This document shows, one piece after another, positions 9,721 through 20,315 of a stretch of DNA of 64,000 nucleotides. The notes beneath the pieces are model-generated. The model was not told the origin of the DNA and did not search any database. It saw only the letters and a program-made list of their open reading frames with translations. Numbering within the stretch: the stretch's first letter is position 1; each line of letters begins with the position of its first letter. The position numbers and the translations under genes were made by a program. The stretch is taken from contig CACNNQ010000001.1 in assembly GCA_902621855.1 (NCBI GenBank), positions 248,001-312,000 on the forward strand, read 5' to 3'. This DNA is from an uncultured Alphaproteobacteria bacterium. Its GTDB lineage: Bacteria > Pseudomonadota > Alphaproteobacteria > HIMB59 > GCA-002718135.

Positions 9721-11031
9721 TTATTTAATTGCGTCCCAGCTATCTTGGATTGCATCAGCTACATCTTGTGCAGATTTTCCATTGGTATAATCAACCATAC
9801 CAGTCCAGAATGTACCTGCACCAATTGCACCTGGCATTAAATCAGATGCATCAAACCTAAAGGTTGTAGCGCCTGTTAAAATTTCACCAAGTTTTCTAAA
9901 TGTTTCACTAGCATATTTGCTTCCATCAACACCTTTATGAGGAGTTAAGAAACCACCTTTTGCCATCCAATACTCATGAGCTTCTGGATGCATTAAAAAT
10001 TTAATGAACTCAATAGTAGCTTGATTATCATTTGTAGCAGCAACTAATGTACCTGCTCCAAGAACAGGTGTTCCTAAATCTTTAGTTTCATATGCTGGAA
10101 AATAAAAGAAATCATAATCTACACCCGCTTCAACTCCATCAGGAAAAAATGCAGGAATAAAGCTAGCTTGTCTATGCATCATGCATTCTGCCGGTGATGT
10201 AAATAAGCCATTAGGAGCGTCTCTAAAATCAGTTGTTGCAACTGCTTTAGAACCTCCATTTACGAAATCATCATTTAACGCAAATGTTCCAAAGAAATTC
10301 ATTGCCTCTATGACTCTTGGATCATTAAATGGCATTTCATTTGACACCCACATATCATAAACTTGTGGTGAATGAGTTCTTAGCATAATGTCTTCCATCC
10401 AGTCAGTTGCTGGCCAACCAGTCGCTGCACCTGAACCAAGACCTATACACCAAGGTGTATTACCATCAGAAGCCATTTGTCTAGTTAATGAAATTAATTC
10501 TTCCATTGTTGATGGAACTTCATAACCATTATCCTCAAAATTATCAGGTGAATACCATACTAAACTCTTAACATTAGTTCTAAAAAATATTGCATTAAAC
10601 TGGTCATTTCCATTTTCGTCAGCATAAGTTGATAAATCAACCCATGATTGTCCTGCTGCGTAGTTATCTAAAACCATCTGCTTAATGTCATCTCCAAGTG
10701 GAACTAATCCGCCCATTGCAGCCGCGTTAGCAGCAAGTCCTGGTTGTGGGAAGACAACTAAATCTGCAGCACTTCCAGCTTTAAGATCAATCATTACTTG
10801 TTGTTCAAAACTATCAGATCCACCATATTCAAAAGTTGCACCAGTAGCTTTTTCAAATATTGCTCCTACTTCTCTCATTATTTCTTGCTCAGGAGACAAC
10901 CATGGCCCGAACATTACAACTTTTTGGCCACTTAAATCAGGTCCTGAATATAGGTGACCTCCACCAAAGGCTGAAAAGCTTATAAATAATGATGATAAAG
11001 AAGCTAATAAAATTTTACTAAATTTTTTCAT
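9721..11031 (-). CDS. Sugar ABC transporter substrate-binding protein (AglE-like); start set at MKKFSKILLASL
   Basis: Signal peptide MKKFSKILLASLSSLFISFSAFG; extracellular solute-binding fold; ggaggaattaATG ribosome-binding site at the trimmed start. Confidence 0.87.
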   Translation of the reverse strand: MKKFSKILLASLSSLFISFSAFGGGHLYSGPDLSGQKVVMFGPWLSPEQEIMREVGAIFEKATGATFEYGGSDSFEQQVMIDLKAGSAADLVVFPQPGLAANAAAMGGLVPLGDDIKQMVLDNYAAGQSWVDLSTYADENGNDQFNAIFFRTNVKSLVWYSPDNFEDNGYEVPSTMEELISLTRQMASDGNTPWCIGLGSGAATGWPATDWMEDIMLRTHSPQVYDMWVSNEMPFNDPRVIEAMNFFGTFALNDDFVNGGSKAVATTDFRDAPNGLFTSPAECMMHRQASFIPAFFPDGVEAGVDYDFFYFPAYETKDLGTPVLGAGTLVAATNDNQATIEFIKFLMHPEAHEYWMAKGGFLTPHKGVDGSKYASETFRKLGEILTGATTFRFDASDLMPGAIGAGTFWTGMVDYTNGKSAQDVADAIQDSWDAIK

Positions 11032-11065
11032 TAATTCCTCCGAGTTAAAATATATTTTATATTTT

Positions 11066-11081
11066 ACCAAAACGTTTTGGT
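11066..11081. promoter_or_regulatory. LacI-family operator candidate
   Basis: Perfect palindrome accaaaacgttttggt with central CG, between divergent aglE-like and lacI-like genes. Confidence 0.75.
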
Positions 11082-11117
11082 TGTCAATTCATTATTTGTA
11101 AGTTATTCATAAATTTT

Positions 11118-12140
11118 ATGAATATTAAAGAATTAGCCAAAAAACTAGATTTATCGATAACAACAGTTTCTAGAGCTTTAGGAGGATATTCAGACGTAAG
11201 TGAAAAAACAAGGCAGAGAGTGAAAAAATTTGCAATTAAATATCAGTACAGTCCAAATCCTTATGCTAGTACCCTTGCATCAGGAAAGACTAAAACAGTT
11301 GGATACGTTCTTCCAATTTATGGCACAAACACTAGTACCCTGAATCAAGGAAATTTTTTTCAATTTATATCTGGAATGTCTGATGAATTACTATCTGAAA
11401 GCATACAATTGCAAATTCTGTTTGCAAAAAGTGAGCAGGAAGAAATACAAGCTTACAAAAAATTAATTTTTGAACAAAAAATTGAAAATATTGTTTTACA
11501 AAATATAAAGACTGAAGATCTAAGAATTAAATTACTAAATAAATATAAAATTAATTATGTAGCATGGGGTAAAACAGAGTCAAATCAAAATTTTTCATGG
11601 GTAGATCTTGACAACAAAGGTGCAGTTCAAACTATAACTAAGTATTTGATTAAAAAAAATCACAAAAATATATCTTACATAAATATTTCTGAAAAATATA
11701 ATTTTGCTAATGAAAGAAAAAAAGGTTTTCTAGAATGTTTAAAATTAAATAAAATTAAATTTAATAAAAGTTATTACAGATCTATTAAGCTTGAAGAACC
11801 AGGTAAAAGTTTTGAAATAATAACTAACATGCTATTAGAAAATAAAAACATTACCGCTATAATTTGTTCTACTGAATTTTCAGCATTAAGTGCAATTAAA
11901 GCATGTAACAATTTAAATTATGAAATTGGTAAAGATATTTCAATTATAACCTTTGATGGACCATTAGTGAGAGATTTGAGTACTCCTCCTATTACTGCAG
12001 CATCTTTTCCAGTAAAAGAACTTGGGAAAAAAGCAATAAACATTCTTTTAGACAAAAAAAAATCCCAAGATAAAACAATTAATTACCTTGCAAAATCTTA
12101 TATTATAGAGAGGGGGTCTGTACACTTTGTGAATTTATAA
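11118..12140 (+). CDS. LacI-family transcriptional regulator
   Basis: MNIKELAKKLDLSITTVSRALGGYSDVSEKTRQRV helix-turn-helix and periplasmic-binding-like domain. Confidence 0.93.
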   Translation: MNIKELAKKLDLSITTVSRALGGYSDVSEKTRQRVKKFAIKYQYSPNPYASTLASGKTKTVGYVLPIYGTNTSTLNQGNFFQFISGMSDELLSESIQLQILFAKSEQEEIQAYKKLIFEQKIENIVLQNIKTEDLRIKLLNKYKINYVAWGKTESNQNFSWVDLDNKGAVQTITKYLIKKNHKNISYINISEKYNFANERKKGFLECLKLNKIKFNKSYYRSIKLEEPGKSFEIITNMLLENKNITAIICSTEFSALSAIKACNNLNYEIGKDISIITFDGPLVRDLSTPPITAASFPVKELGKKAINILLDKKKSQDKTINYLAKSYIIERGSVHFVNL

Positions 12141-12205
12141 AATTTTAACTTTTTAAAATTAAATTTCTCATTTAATACTTACTAAATCAGGTTTATAGGA
12201 AACTC

Positions 12206-13501
12206 ATGAAATTAGTTATTGTAGGTTCAGGATATGTAGGTCTTGTTACAGGAGCGTGTTTTTCTGAATTTGGATATAAAACAATTTGTGTAGATAAAGA
12301 TCAAGATAGAATTAATCAATTAAATTCAGGGGTTTGCCCATTTTATGAACCTGGCATGGAGGATTTACTAAAAAAACATTTAAAAAATACAAAATTATTA
12401 TCTTTTTCCACTTCCTTGTCTGAGTCTATACACAAAGCTGATATAGTATTTATAACTGTAGGAACGCCTAGCAGAAGATTAGAAGACGATGCAGATCTAA
12501 AATATGTATGGGCTGTAGCTGAAGAAATAAGTCATAATATAAAAAAATATTGTTTAGTTGTAACCAAGTCAACTGTACCCGTTGGAACATCAAATGAAAT
12601 AAAAAGAATTATTGAAAAAACAGTTCCTAAAGAAAATTTTGATGTTGTATCTAATCCTGAATTTTTAAGAGAAGGTTCTGCAATTAACGATTTTATGCGT
12701 CCTGATAGAGTCGTGATTGGAACTGATAATAAAAAATCAGAAAACATAATGAGAGAGCTTTATAGACCATTATATTTAAGAGAAACTCCTATTTTCGTAA
12801 CTTCTATAGAAAGTTCAGAAATAATTAAATATGCTTCAAATAGTTTTCTTGCAACAAAAATTAGCTTTATTAATGAAGTGTCAGATCTTTGTGAAGTCGT
12901 GGGTGCGAATGTTCAAGATGTTTCGGATGCTATGGGCATTGATCAGAGAATTGGGCCTAAATTTTTAAATGCTGGTCCTGGTTATGGAGGCTCTTGCTTT
13001 CCTAAAGATGTAAAGGCATTTATTTCCACTGCAAAAAAATTTGATACTAATTTATCTATAATTAATGCTGTGCATGAATCAAATAAAAAAAGAGTCATAA
13101 AAATTGTTGATAAAATTGAAAAAAATACCAAAAAAAACTCATCTCTTACTATGTTAGGACTCAGTTTTAAACCAAACACAGATGATATAAGAGAATCCAC
13201 TTCAATTAAAATTGCCAATCTACTTAATGAAAAAGGATATCAGATAAAATGTTATGATCCAGAAGCAATGGAAAATGTAAAAAATGAAAAATATAATTTT
13301 CATTTTTATAATACAGCCATAGAGGCATGTAGAGATACAAACGCTATCATTATAGGCACTGAATGGAATGAGTTTCGAGCATTAAATCTTATTGATATTG
13401 GTAAAATAGTAAATGAAAAGATAATTTTTGATTTGCGAAATATTTACAACAAAGATGAAGTAATCAAGATCGGATATAAGTATTATGGAACTGGAAAATA
13501 A
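12206..13501 (+). CDS. ugd: UDP-glucose 6-dehydrogenase
   Basis: MKLVIVGSGYVGLVTGACFSEFG, GPGYGGSCFPKDVKAF. Confidence 0.93.
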   Translation: MKLVIVGSGYVGLVTGACFSEFGYKTICVDKDQDRINQLNSGVCPFYEPGMEDLLKKHLKNTKLLSFSTSLSESIHKADIVFITVGTPSRRLEDDADLKYVWAVAEEISHNIKKYCLVVTKSTVPVGTSNEIKRIIEKTVPKENFDVVSNPEFLREGSAINDFMRPDRVVIGTDNKKSENIMRELYRPLYLRETPIFVTSIESSEIIKYASNSFLATKISFINEVSDLCEVVGANVQDVSDAMGIDQRIGPKFLNAGPGYGGSCFPKDVKAFISTAKKFDTNLSIINAVHESNKKRVIKIVDKIEKNTKKNSSLTMLGLSFKPNTDDIRESTSIKIANLLNEKGYQIKCYDPEAMENVKNEKYNFHFYNTAIEACRDTNAIIIGTEWNEFRALNLIDIGKIVNEKIIFDLRNIYNKDEVIKIGYKYYGTGK

Positions 13502-14891
13502 ATTTCTAATTGAAGATTTTGATCCTGAGGTATTACGTGAATATGATATACGAGGTATTGTTAACAAAAATATTAATGAAAATACTTCTTACACAATAGG
13601 AAGAGTATTTGGCCATATTGTTTTTACAAAAAATAATTCAAACACTGTTGCTGTAGGTTACGATGGTAGACTAACTTCCCCTAAGTTATATAAAGCTCTA
13701 AGTAAAGGATTAATAGACTCTGGTTTAGAGGTGAAGAGTATCGGTATTTGTCCAACACCAATGCTATATTTTGCAGATTATCATCTTAAAACTGATGCTG
13801 CTATTATGATAACGGGATCTCATAATCCTTCTGAATATAATGGTTTTAAGATGGTGCTAAATAAGCATAGTTTTTTTAGTGAAAATATCCAAAACTTTCA
13901 AAATATAGTCCTAAATCATAAACTTGAAAAAAGAAAAGGAAATATTACTCATATTGATTTAGTAGATAATTATGTTCTTAGAGTTTTAAAAAATATTTCA
14001 ATCAAAAGAAAATTAAAAGTTTGTTGGGATATTGGTAATGGGGCTATGGGTGTTGTTATTGATAAAATAATATCTAAACTTGAAAATACTGATAATATAA
14101 TTCTTAATAAGGATGTAGATGGTAATTTTCCGAACCATCATCCAGATCCTACAGTTCCTAAAAATATGGAACAACTAATTAAATCAGTTAAAAAAAATAA
14201 TTGTGATATTGGATTAGCATTTGATGGTGATGGTGATAGATTAGGTGTTGTTGATAATTTAGGTAATATAGTATGGGCAGATCAATATATGCTTATACTT
14301 TGTTCTGAAATAGCAAATATATACCAAGAGCCAAAAGTAATAATGGATGTAAAATGTAGCAAAGTTTTTTTTGATGAATCAAAAAAGATGGGCTGTTTTC
14401 CCATTATGGAGAGAACAGGTCATTCTCCAATAAAAGAAAAAATGAAAGAATTAAATTCACCACTATCTGGAGAAATGAGTGGACATGTTTGTTATAGTGA
14501 TGATTTTTATGGTTATGATGATGCGATGTATGTTGCATTACGTTTATTAAGAATACTATCTAATCAGGAAAAATCATTAAATGAATTAATTAATGTTTAT
14601 CCAAAAACATTTTCAACACCTGAAACAAGGTTTGATGTTGAAGAAGCAAAAAAATTTTTAATTATTGAGGAGATAAAAGAAAGAATAAAAAATAAAGAAG
14701 GTAAAATAATAGACATTGACGGTATAAGAGTTGAAAATGATGATGGGTGGTTTCTCATGAGAGCTAGCAATACTCAAAATCAACTAACTTGTAGAGCAGA
14801 GTCAACTTCTCAAGAAGGTCTTAAATCTCTTATAGCAATTATAGAAAATCAGTTATCTCTTAGTGGTATAAATTATAAATTTACAATCTAA
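13485..14891 (+). CDS. Phosphomannomutase/phosphoglucomutase
   Basis: FREYDIRG-like N-terminus (LREYDIRGIV), TGSHNPSEYNGFK, FDGDGDRLGVVD, GEMSGH. Confidence 0.92.
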   Translation: MELENKFLIEDFDPEVLREYDIRGIVNKNINENTSYTIGRVFGHIVFTKNNSNTVAVGYDGRLTSPKLYKALSKGLIDSGLEVKSIGICPTPMLYFADYHLKTDAAIMITGSHNPSEYNGFKMVLNKHSFFSENIQNFQNIVLNHKLEKRKGNITHIDLVDNYVLRVLKNISIKRKLKVCWDIGNGAMGVVIDKIISKLENTDNIILNKDVDGNFPNHHPDPTVPKNMEQLIKSVKKNNCDIGLAFDGDGDRLGVVDNLGNIVWADQYMLILCSEIANIYQEPKVIMDVKCSKVFFDESKKMGCFPIMERTGHSPIKEKMKELNSPLSGEMSGHVCYSDDFYGYDDAMYVALRLLRILSNQEKSLNELINVYPKTFSTPETRFDVEEAKKFLIIEEIKERIKNKEGKIIDIDGIRVENDDGWFLMRASNTQNQLTCRAESTSQEGLKSLIAIIENQLSLSGINYKFTI

Positions 14892-15978
14892 CAAAACAAT
14901 CACGGTTATATTTTTCTAGCCTTTTACAAGCTGCATACGCTTCTTTTTTAGAAAAGTTTTCAAATCTAGATTCATAAAGTTGTTTGCCGCTAGCTTTAAT
15001 AAGAACTATATTTGAATTTTTATCTTTTGTAGAAATTGGATATCTGCTTTTAATTAATTTGATTTGTTTTTCTGCATTATTTCTATATTTAAATGTTCCA
15101 ACAACAATTGAGTAATTATTTTTTTTTACTTCTTTTATATCTTTAGTAACAATTTCTTTTTTATTATTATTTGTTTTTATATTTAGTTCAGCAAATTCTT
15201 TATCCATTATAATTTTTAATGATTTATTTCTTTGACTCCCTGTGTCTCCACCAAAAATAATTCCAATTAGCCTTTTATCATCTCTTACAGCTGAGAATGC
15301 TAATTGAAAACCAGATGCCTTAATATAACCTGTTTTAATTCCATCTGCACCTTCATAACTTAACATTAATTTATTGTGAGTTTTATAAGTTTTACCTTTG
15401 TAAGAAAACTTTGTATTGCTAAACAATTTATATTCATTTGGAAAATTTGTAATAAGCTTATGACATAGTTTTGAAATATCTCTTGCAGTTGTTAATTGAG
15501 CTCTATTAGGTAGACCAGATGCGTTTTTAAATGTTGTGTTTTTCATACCTAAATTTTTTGCGTAGCTTGTCATAAGTTTTGCAAATTCTTTCTCACTACC
15601 AGAAATATTTTCTGCTACCACTGTGGCCACATCATTTGCAGATTTAATTATAAGTGCATTAATTGCATCCCTAACTTTAATACTTGAACCATCCTTTAAA
15701 TATAACTTACTTGGCGACCTTGATGCAGCAACACTGGATACGCTTAATTGACTATCGAAACTTAGTTTTCCTTTTTTAATATAATCAAACAAAATGTATA
15801 AAGTCATTATTTTTGTAAGAGATGCTGGATAATTTTTTGTATCAGCATTGACCTCAAATAAGACTTCTTCTGTATCAAAATCTATGACTATAGCTGCTTT
15901 TTTTGCAAATAGATTTGATGAAAAGTTTAATATTAAAAAACTATTTAAAATTATGATTAATAGTAAATTATTTTTCAT
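14881..15978 (-). CDS. D-alanyl-D-alanine carboxypeptidase with C-terminal SPOR-like domain
   Basis: YPASLTKIMTLY (SxxK), KSANDVA (SxN), DGIKTGY (KTG); C-terminal YSIVVGTFKYRNNAEKQIKLIKSRYP. Confidence 0.9.
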   Translation of the reverse strand: MKNNLLLIIILNSFLILNFSSNLFAKKAAIVIDFDTEEVLFEVNADTKNYPASLTKIMTLYILFDYIKKGKLSFDSQLSVSSVAASRSPSKLYLKDGSSIKVRDAINALIIKSANDVATVVAENISGSEKEFAKLMTSYAKNLGMKNTTFKNASGLPNRAQLTTARDISKLCHKLITNFPNEYKLFSNTKFSYKGKTYKTHNKLMLSYEGADGIKTGYIKASGFQLAFSAVRDDKRLIGIIFGGDTGSQRNKSLKIIMDKEFAELNIKTNNNKKEIVTKDIKEVKKNNYSIVVGTFKYRNNAEKQIKLIKSRYPISTKDKNSNIVLIKASGKQLYESRFENFSKKEAYAACKRLEKYNRDCFVRL

Positions 15979-16061
15979 TTTTTACTGATTAACATAAGAT
16001 TTTCGATGCTTTCAAACATAAAAATACTTTAAAATATTTAAAAACATATTATTTAATAAAT

Positions 16062-16394
16062 ATGGCAAATGAAGATCAAAATAACAATAATAACGAGGAT
16101 TTTCAAAGAGGTCTATTATTAGACACTAAACCAAAAACAAAAAAACCTTCTATGTATAATGTGTTATTACTAAATGATGATTATACTCCTATGGAATTTG
16201 TTGTAATGGTTTTAGAAAAAATATTTAATAAAAAACAAGAAGAGGCCACACAAATCATGTTACACGTTCACAAAAATGGTATAGGAGTTTGTGGAACATT
16301 TACTTTTGAGGTTGCCGAGTCTAAATGTAAATCAGTAATGGATATGGCAAAAAAAAATGAACATCCTTTACAATGCACTATGGAAAAAAATTAA
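16062..16394 (+). CDS. clpS: ClpS adaptor
   Basis: [24 protein letters not shown]; adjacent to clpA. Confidence 0.95.
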   Translation: MANEDQNNNNNEDFQRGLLLDTKPKTKKPSMYNVLLLNDDYTPMEFVVMVLEKIFNKKQEEATQIMLHVHKNGIGVCGTFTFEVAESKCKSVMDMAKKNEHPLQCTMEKN

Positions 16395-18667
16395 TGTTGT
16401 CACAAAATTTAGAAAAAACATTAAGAGATGCATATCAACTAGCAACTAATTATAAACATGAGTATGTGACTCTAGAGCATTTATTGTATTCTCTTTTAGA
16501 AGATCAAGATGCAATTAGTGTTCTTAAAGCATGTGCAGTTGATATATCAAACTTAAAAGAAAGTGTTGAAAAATTTATTATTAATGATTTAGAAAATCTA
16601 AAAGAAAATTTTACGGGAGAACCAAAATTAACAAATGGTTTTCAAAGAGTTTTGCAAAGAGCTGCTATACACGTGCAATCAAGTGGAAGAGAGAGTGTTA
16701 CCGGAGCTAATATGATTGTAGCTTTATTTTCTGAGAAAGAAAGCCATGCAGTATATTTTCTTCATCAACAAAATATGAGTAGACTAGATGCTGTTCAGTA
16801 TATTTCACATGGTATTTCAAAAGCTAATGAAAGTTTCGAAAATGAAGAATTTGTAGATAGCCAAACCAATGAAAGTAACGAACAAAAAAAACCCAAAAGT
16901 GCTTTAGGACAATTTTGCATAAACTTAAATGAAAAATCTCAAGATGGTAAAATTGACAATTTAATTGGTAGAAACAAAGAACTAGATAGAACAATTCAGA
17001 TTTTATGCAGAAGACAAAAAAATAATCCTTTATTTGTTGGAGATCCTGGTGTTGGGAAAACAGCAATTGCTGAAGGATTGGCAAAAAGAATTACAGAAAA
17101 AAAAGTACCTAAAATTATGGAGGATGCCGTAATTTATTCTTTAGATATGGGTGCATTACTAGCGGGCACAAGATACAGAGGTGATTTTGAAGAAAGATTA
17201 AAAGCCGTCCTTAAAGAATTACAAAAAAAAGATAAAGCTGTCCTATTTATCGATGAAATCCATACAGTTATTGGAGCAGGAGCAACGAGTGGAGGCTCAA
17301 TGGATGCAAGTAATTTATTAAAACCATCCCTAGGAAATGGCACTCTTAAATGCATTGGATCAACAACGTATAAGGAATTTAAAAATTATTTTGAAAAAGA
17401 TAGAGCTTTAGTAAGAAGGTTCCAAAAAATTGATGTTAAGGAACCATCAAAAGATGAGACTGTTAAAATTCTTGAAGGTTTAAAATCTTATTATGAAGAA
17501 CACCATGATATTAAATATTCACCGGAAGCAATTATTAGTGCCGTTGAGTTATCGAATAAATATATAGGTGATAGAAAGCTTCCAGATAAAGCAATTGATG
17601 TTATCGATGAAGCAGGGGCATCTCAATATTTATTACCAGAAGAAAAGAGAAAAAAAATTATTCTTTCAAAAGATATTGAAGCAGTAGTTGCTTTAATGGC
17701 TAGAATTCCAACAAAATCTGTTAATCAAAGTGATAAGAACAGTTTAAAAAATTTAGAGAGAGATTTGAAAAATTTTGTCTTTGGTCAAGACAAAGCCATC
17801 GAAGAATTATCATCTTCTATTAAGTTGGCAAGAGCAGGACTAAGAGAGGATGGAAAGCCAATTGGTTCATATCTATTTTCTGGACCTACAGGGGTAGGGA
17901 AGACTGAGGTAGCTAAACAGTTAAGTAATACACTTGGCATTAAGCTTCTTAGATTTGATATGTCTGAATATATGGAGCGTCATACTGTAAGCAGACTTAT
18001 TGGAGCTCCTCCCGGTTATGTAGGTTTCGACCAAGGCGGATTATTAACTGATGGAGTCGATCAAAATCCTCATTGCGTATTGTTATTGGATGAAATTGAA
18101 AAAGCTCACTATGATTTATTCAATATTCTTTTACAAGTAATGGACTATGGAAAACTAACTGATCATAATGGTAAGACGATAGATTTCAGAAACGTCATAT
18201 TAATTATGACAACTAATGCTGGTGCAATAGATGTATCTAAAAACAAAATTGGTTTTAATGCAAAAAAATCTAACGATGATAGCAGTGATGCAATAAATAG
18301 AATTTTTTCGCCAGAATTTAGAAATCGTATTGACTCAATTATTCATTTTAATCATTTATCTAAAAATATTGTACTTTCCATAGTAGATAAATTTATTATA
18401 GAAATTGAAGCACAGCTTGAAGACAAAGGAGTTTCATTATCGATTAATAAAGAAGCAAAGGAATTTTTAGCTGAAGAAGGTTATGATGAAGTTTATGGTG
18501 CTAGAGAATTAGGTAGAGTAATACAAGAAAAAGTTAAAAAACCGATGGCTGAAGAACTTATCTTTGGTAAACTAGCTAAAGGCGGGCATGTTGAAATTAC
18601 ATGTAAAGATAAAAAAATTAACTTTGAATTTTCTAATAAACAAGAAGTAAAAAAAGAATTAGCCTAA
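16394..18667 (+). CDS. clpA: ClpA AAA+ unfoldase; start at the TAATG overlap with clpS
   Basis: Two AAA modules (GDPGVGKTAIAEGLA, GPTGVGKTEVAKQL). Confidence 0.95.
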   Translation: MLSQNLEKTLRDAYQLATNYKHEYVTLEHLLYSLLEDQDAISVLKACAVDISNLKESVEKFIINDLENLKENFTGEPKLTNGFQRVLQRAAIHVQSSGRESVTGANMIVALFSEKESHAVYFLHQQNMSRLDAVQYISHGISKANESFENEEFVDSQTNESNEQKKPKSALGQFCINLNEKSQDGKIDNLIGRNKELDRTIQILCRRQKNNPLFVGDPGVGKTAIAEGLAKRITEKKVPKIMEDAVIYSLDMGALLAGTRYRGDFEERLKAVLKELQKKDKAVLFIDEIHTVIGAGATSGGSMDASNLLKPSLGNGTLKCIGSTTYKEFKNYFEKDRALVRRFQKIDVKEPSKDETVKILEGLKSYYEEHHDIKYSPEAIISAVELSNKYIGDRKLPDKAIDVIDEAGASQYLLPEEKRKKIILSKDIEAVVALMARIPTKSVNQSDKNSLKNLERDLKNFVFGQDKAIEELSSSIKLARAGLREDGKPIGSYLFSGPTGVGKTEVAKQLSNTLGIKLLRFDMSEYMERHTVSRLIGAPPGYVGFDQGGLLTDGVDQNPHCVLLLDEIEKAHYDLFNILLQVMDYGKLTDHNGKTIDFRNVILIMTTNAGAIDVSKNKIGFNAKKSNDDSSDAINRIFSPEFRNRIDSIIHFNHLSKNIVLSIVDKFIIEIEAQLEDKGVSLSINKEAKEFLAEEGYDEVYGARELGRVIQEKVKKPMAEELIFGKLAKGGHVEITCKDKKINFEFSNKQEVKKELA

Positions 18668-19797
18668 TTTTTGAAAGGAAGAAAATCTTCTAATTTTTCT
18701 TTTTGATTGTCAATAAGTGGACTTTCATTATTAAGGAAATTTTGAATAGCTTTACTAAATTCTTGATCTTTTATCCAATGAGCGCTCCATGTTTTTGTGG
18801 GCGCATAACCTCTTTGTAATTTATGCTCACCTTGAGCCCCTGCTTCTACAATTTGAATTTTATTTTGAATGGCATAATCAATTGCTTGATAATAACAGAG
18901 TTCAAAATGTAAAAATGGCACTTCATATTTTGACCCCCATAATCGTCCATACAAATGAGTTTTACTTAAAAAATTAATTGCTGAGGCAACCATTTTATCT
19001 TCTTGATAAGCCATTATAAGTAATATTTTTTTTCTAAAATTATGCAATATTTCAAAGAAAAATTCTTTAGTTAAATAAGTTGAACCCCATTTTCTTCCTG
19101 TTGTATCTAAATAACAATCGTAAAAAAAATTTATATGTTCTTCTTTAATATTATCTCCATTAAGTAATTTTACAGTTAAATTATTATTTTTAATACATTG
19201 TCTTTCTCGTTTTATAATTTTTCTTTTTCTTGAGGATAAGACATTTAAGAATTCATTAAAATTTTTATATTCATTATTGTTCCAATGAAATTGTATTCCT
19301 GATCTAATCATAATATTATCAATATTATTCCAATTTGATACATCATTGACAAAATTAAAATGGAGAGAAGAAACATTTATTTTTTTTGCTTCTTCTATAA
19401 TATTATTAATTACCTGAACTTGCTTTCCCCTTTTATCTTTTACTGATTTGTTTAATACAATTCTAGCACCAGTTACTGGTGTAAACGGTATTGCAGATTG
19501 AAGTTTTGGATAATAGCTTATTCCATATCTATGATAGGCATCAGCCCAAGAATGATCAAAAATATATTCTCCAAAAGAATGATTTTTTATATAAAGAGGA
19601 CATAATGAGATAATTTTTTCATTTTCTTGTTCAATATAATGATATGGCTGCCAACCTGTATTGGTATTTGCACTATTACTTTTTTCTAAAGCGTAAAGAA
19701 ATTCATATTGTAAAAATGGATGATCATTTCCAACACATTCATTCCAATCAGAACTTTTGATGTTACTGAGCGAAGAGCAAAAAAAATGTTCACTCAT
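18664..19797 (-). CDS. GNAT/FemAB-like acyltransferase (DUF482 / PF04339-like)
   Basis: HPFLQYEFLYALE, SWADAYHRYGISYYPKLQSAIPFTPVTGAR, AGAQGEHKLQRGYAPT. Confidence 0.82.
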   Translation of the reverse strand: MSEHFFCSSLSNIKSSDWNECVGNDHPFLQYEFLYALEKSNSANTNTGWQPYHYIEQENEKIISLCPLYIKNHSFGEYIFDHSWADAYHRYGISYYPKLQSAIPFTPVTGARIVLNKSVKDKRGKQVQVINNIIEEAKKINVSSLHFNFVNDVSNWNNIDNIMIRSGIQFHWNNNEYKNFNEFLNVLSSRKRKIIKRERQCIKNNNLTVKLLNGDNIKEEHINFFYDCYLDTTGRKWGSTYLTKEFFFEILHNFRKKILLIMAYQEDKMVASAINFLSKTHLYGRLWGSKYEVPFLHFELCYYQAIDYAIQNKIQIVEAGAQGEHKLQRGYAPTKTWSAHWIKDQEFSKAIQNFLNNESPLIDNQKEKLEDFLPFKN

Positions 19798-19806
19798 CTT
19801 TAGTAT

Positions 19807-20271
19807 TTATTTAATTTTAATTATTGCGTCTATTTCAACTGAAATATTGAGTGGAAGAGCGTTTGAACCAACTGCGAACCGTGAATGTTTTCCTTTGTCA
19901 CCAAAAATATTAACTAATAAATCTGATGCTCCATTTATAATTTTAGGTTGATCAGTAAAGTTGTCATTACAATTAACAAAACCCCCAAGTTTTAAAAAGG
20001 TGTCTAATTTATCCCAATCACCATTTATGGATGTCTTTAGAGCTGCGATAATATTAATACAGCAAATTTCAGCAGCTTTAACTCCTTCTTCTTCAGAAAT
20101 ATCTACTCCAACTTTTCCACTATATAAAATTTTACCATCTATTACTGGTCCTTGACCTGATATATAAACAGTACTATCTGAAACTTTATAAGGCACGTAA
20201 TTTGCTAGTGGTGTAGGCATATCAGGAATATTTAGATCTAATTTCTTGATATTTTCTTCAAAGATGTGCAT
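19807..20271 (-). CDS. RidA/YjgF-family protein
   Basis: YISGQGPVIDGKILYSGKVGVDISEEEG; RFAVGSNALPLNISVEIDAI. Confidence 0.88.
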   Translation of the reverse strand: MHIFEENIKKLDLNIPDMPTPLANYVPYKVSDSTVYISGQGPVIDGKILYSGKVGVDISEEEGVKAAEICCINIIAALKTSINGDWDKLDTFLKLGGFVNCNDNFTDQPKIINGASDLLVNIFGDKGKHSRFAVGSNALPLNISVEIDAIIKIK

Positions 20272-20315
20272 TACACATATATAAAACAATTTGGGTGAAG
20301 GTAAAGAAAACAAAT

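Noticed and set aside
9721-11070. Upstream start MVKYKIYFNSEELM for the sugar-binding protein
   Set aside because: The internal MKKFSKILLASL has a proper signal peptide and a GGAGG site; the longer start would overlap the operator palindrome
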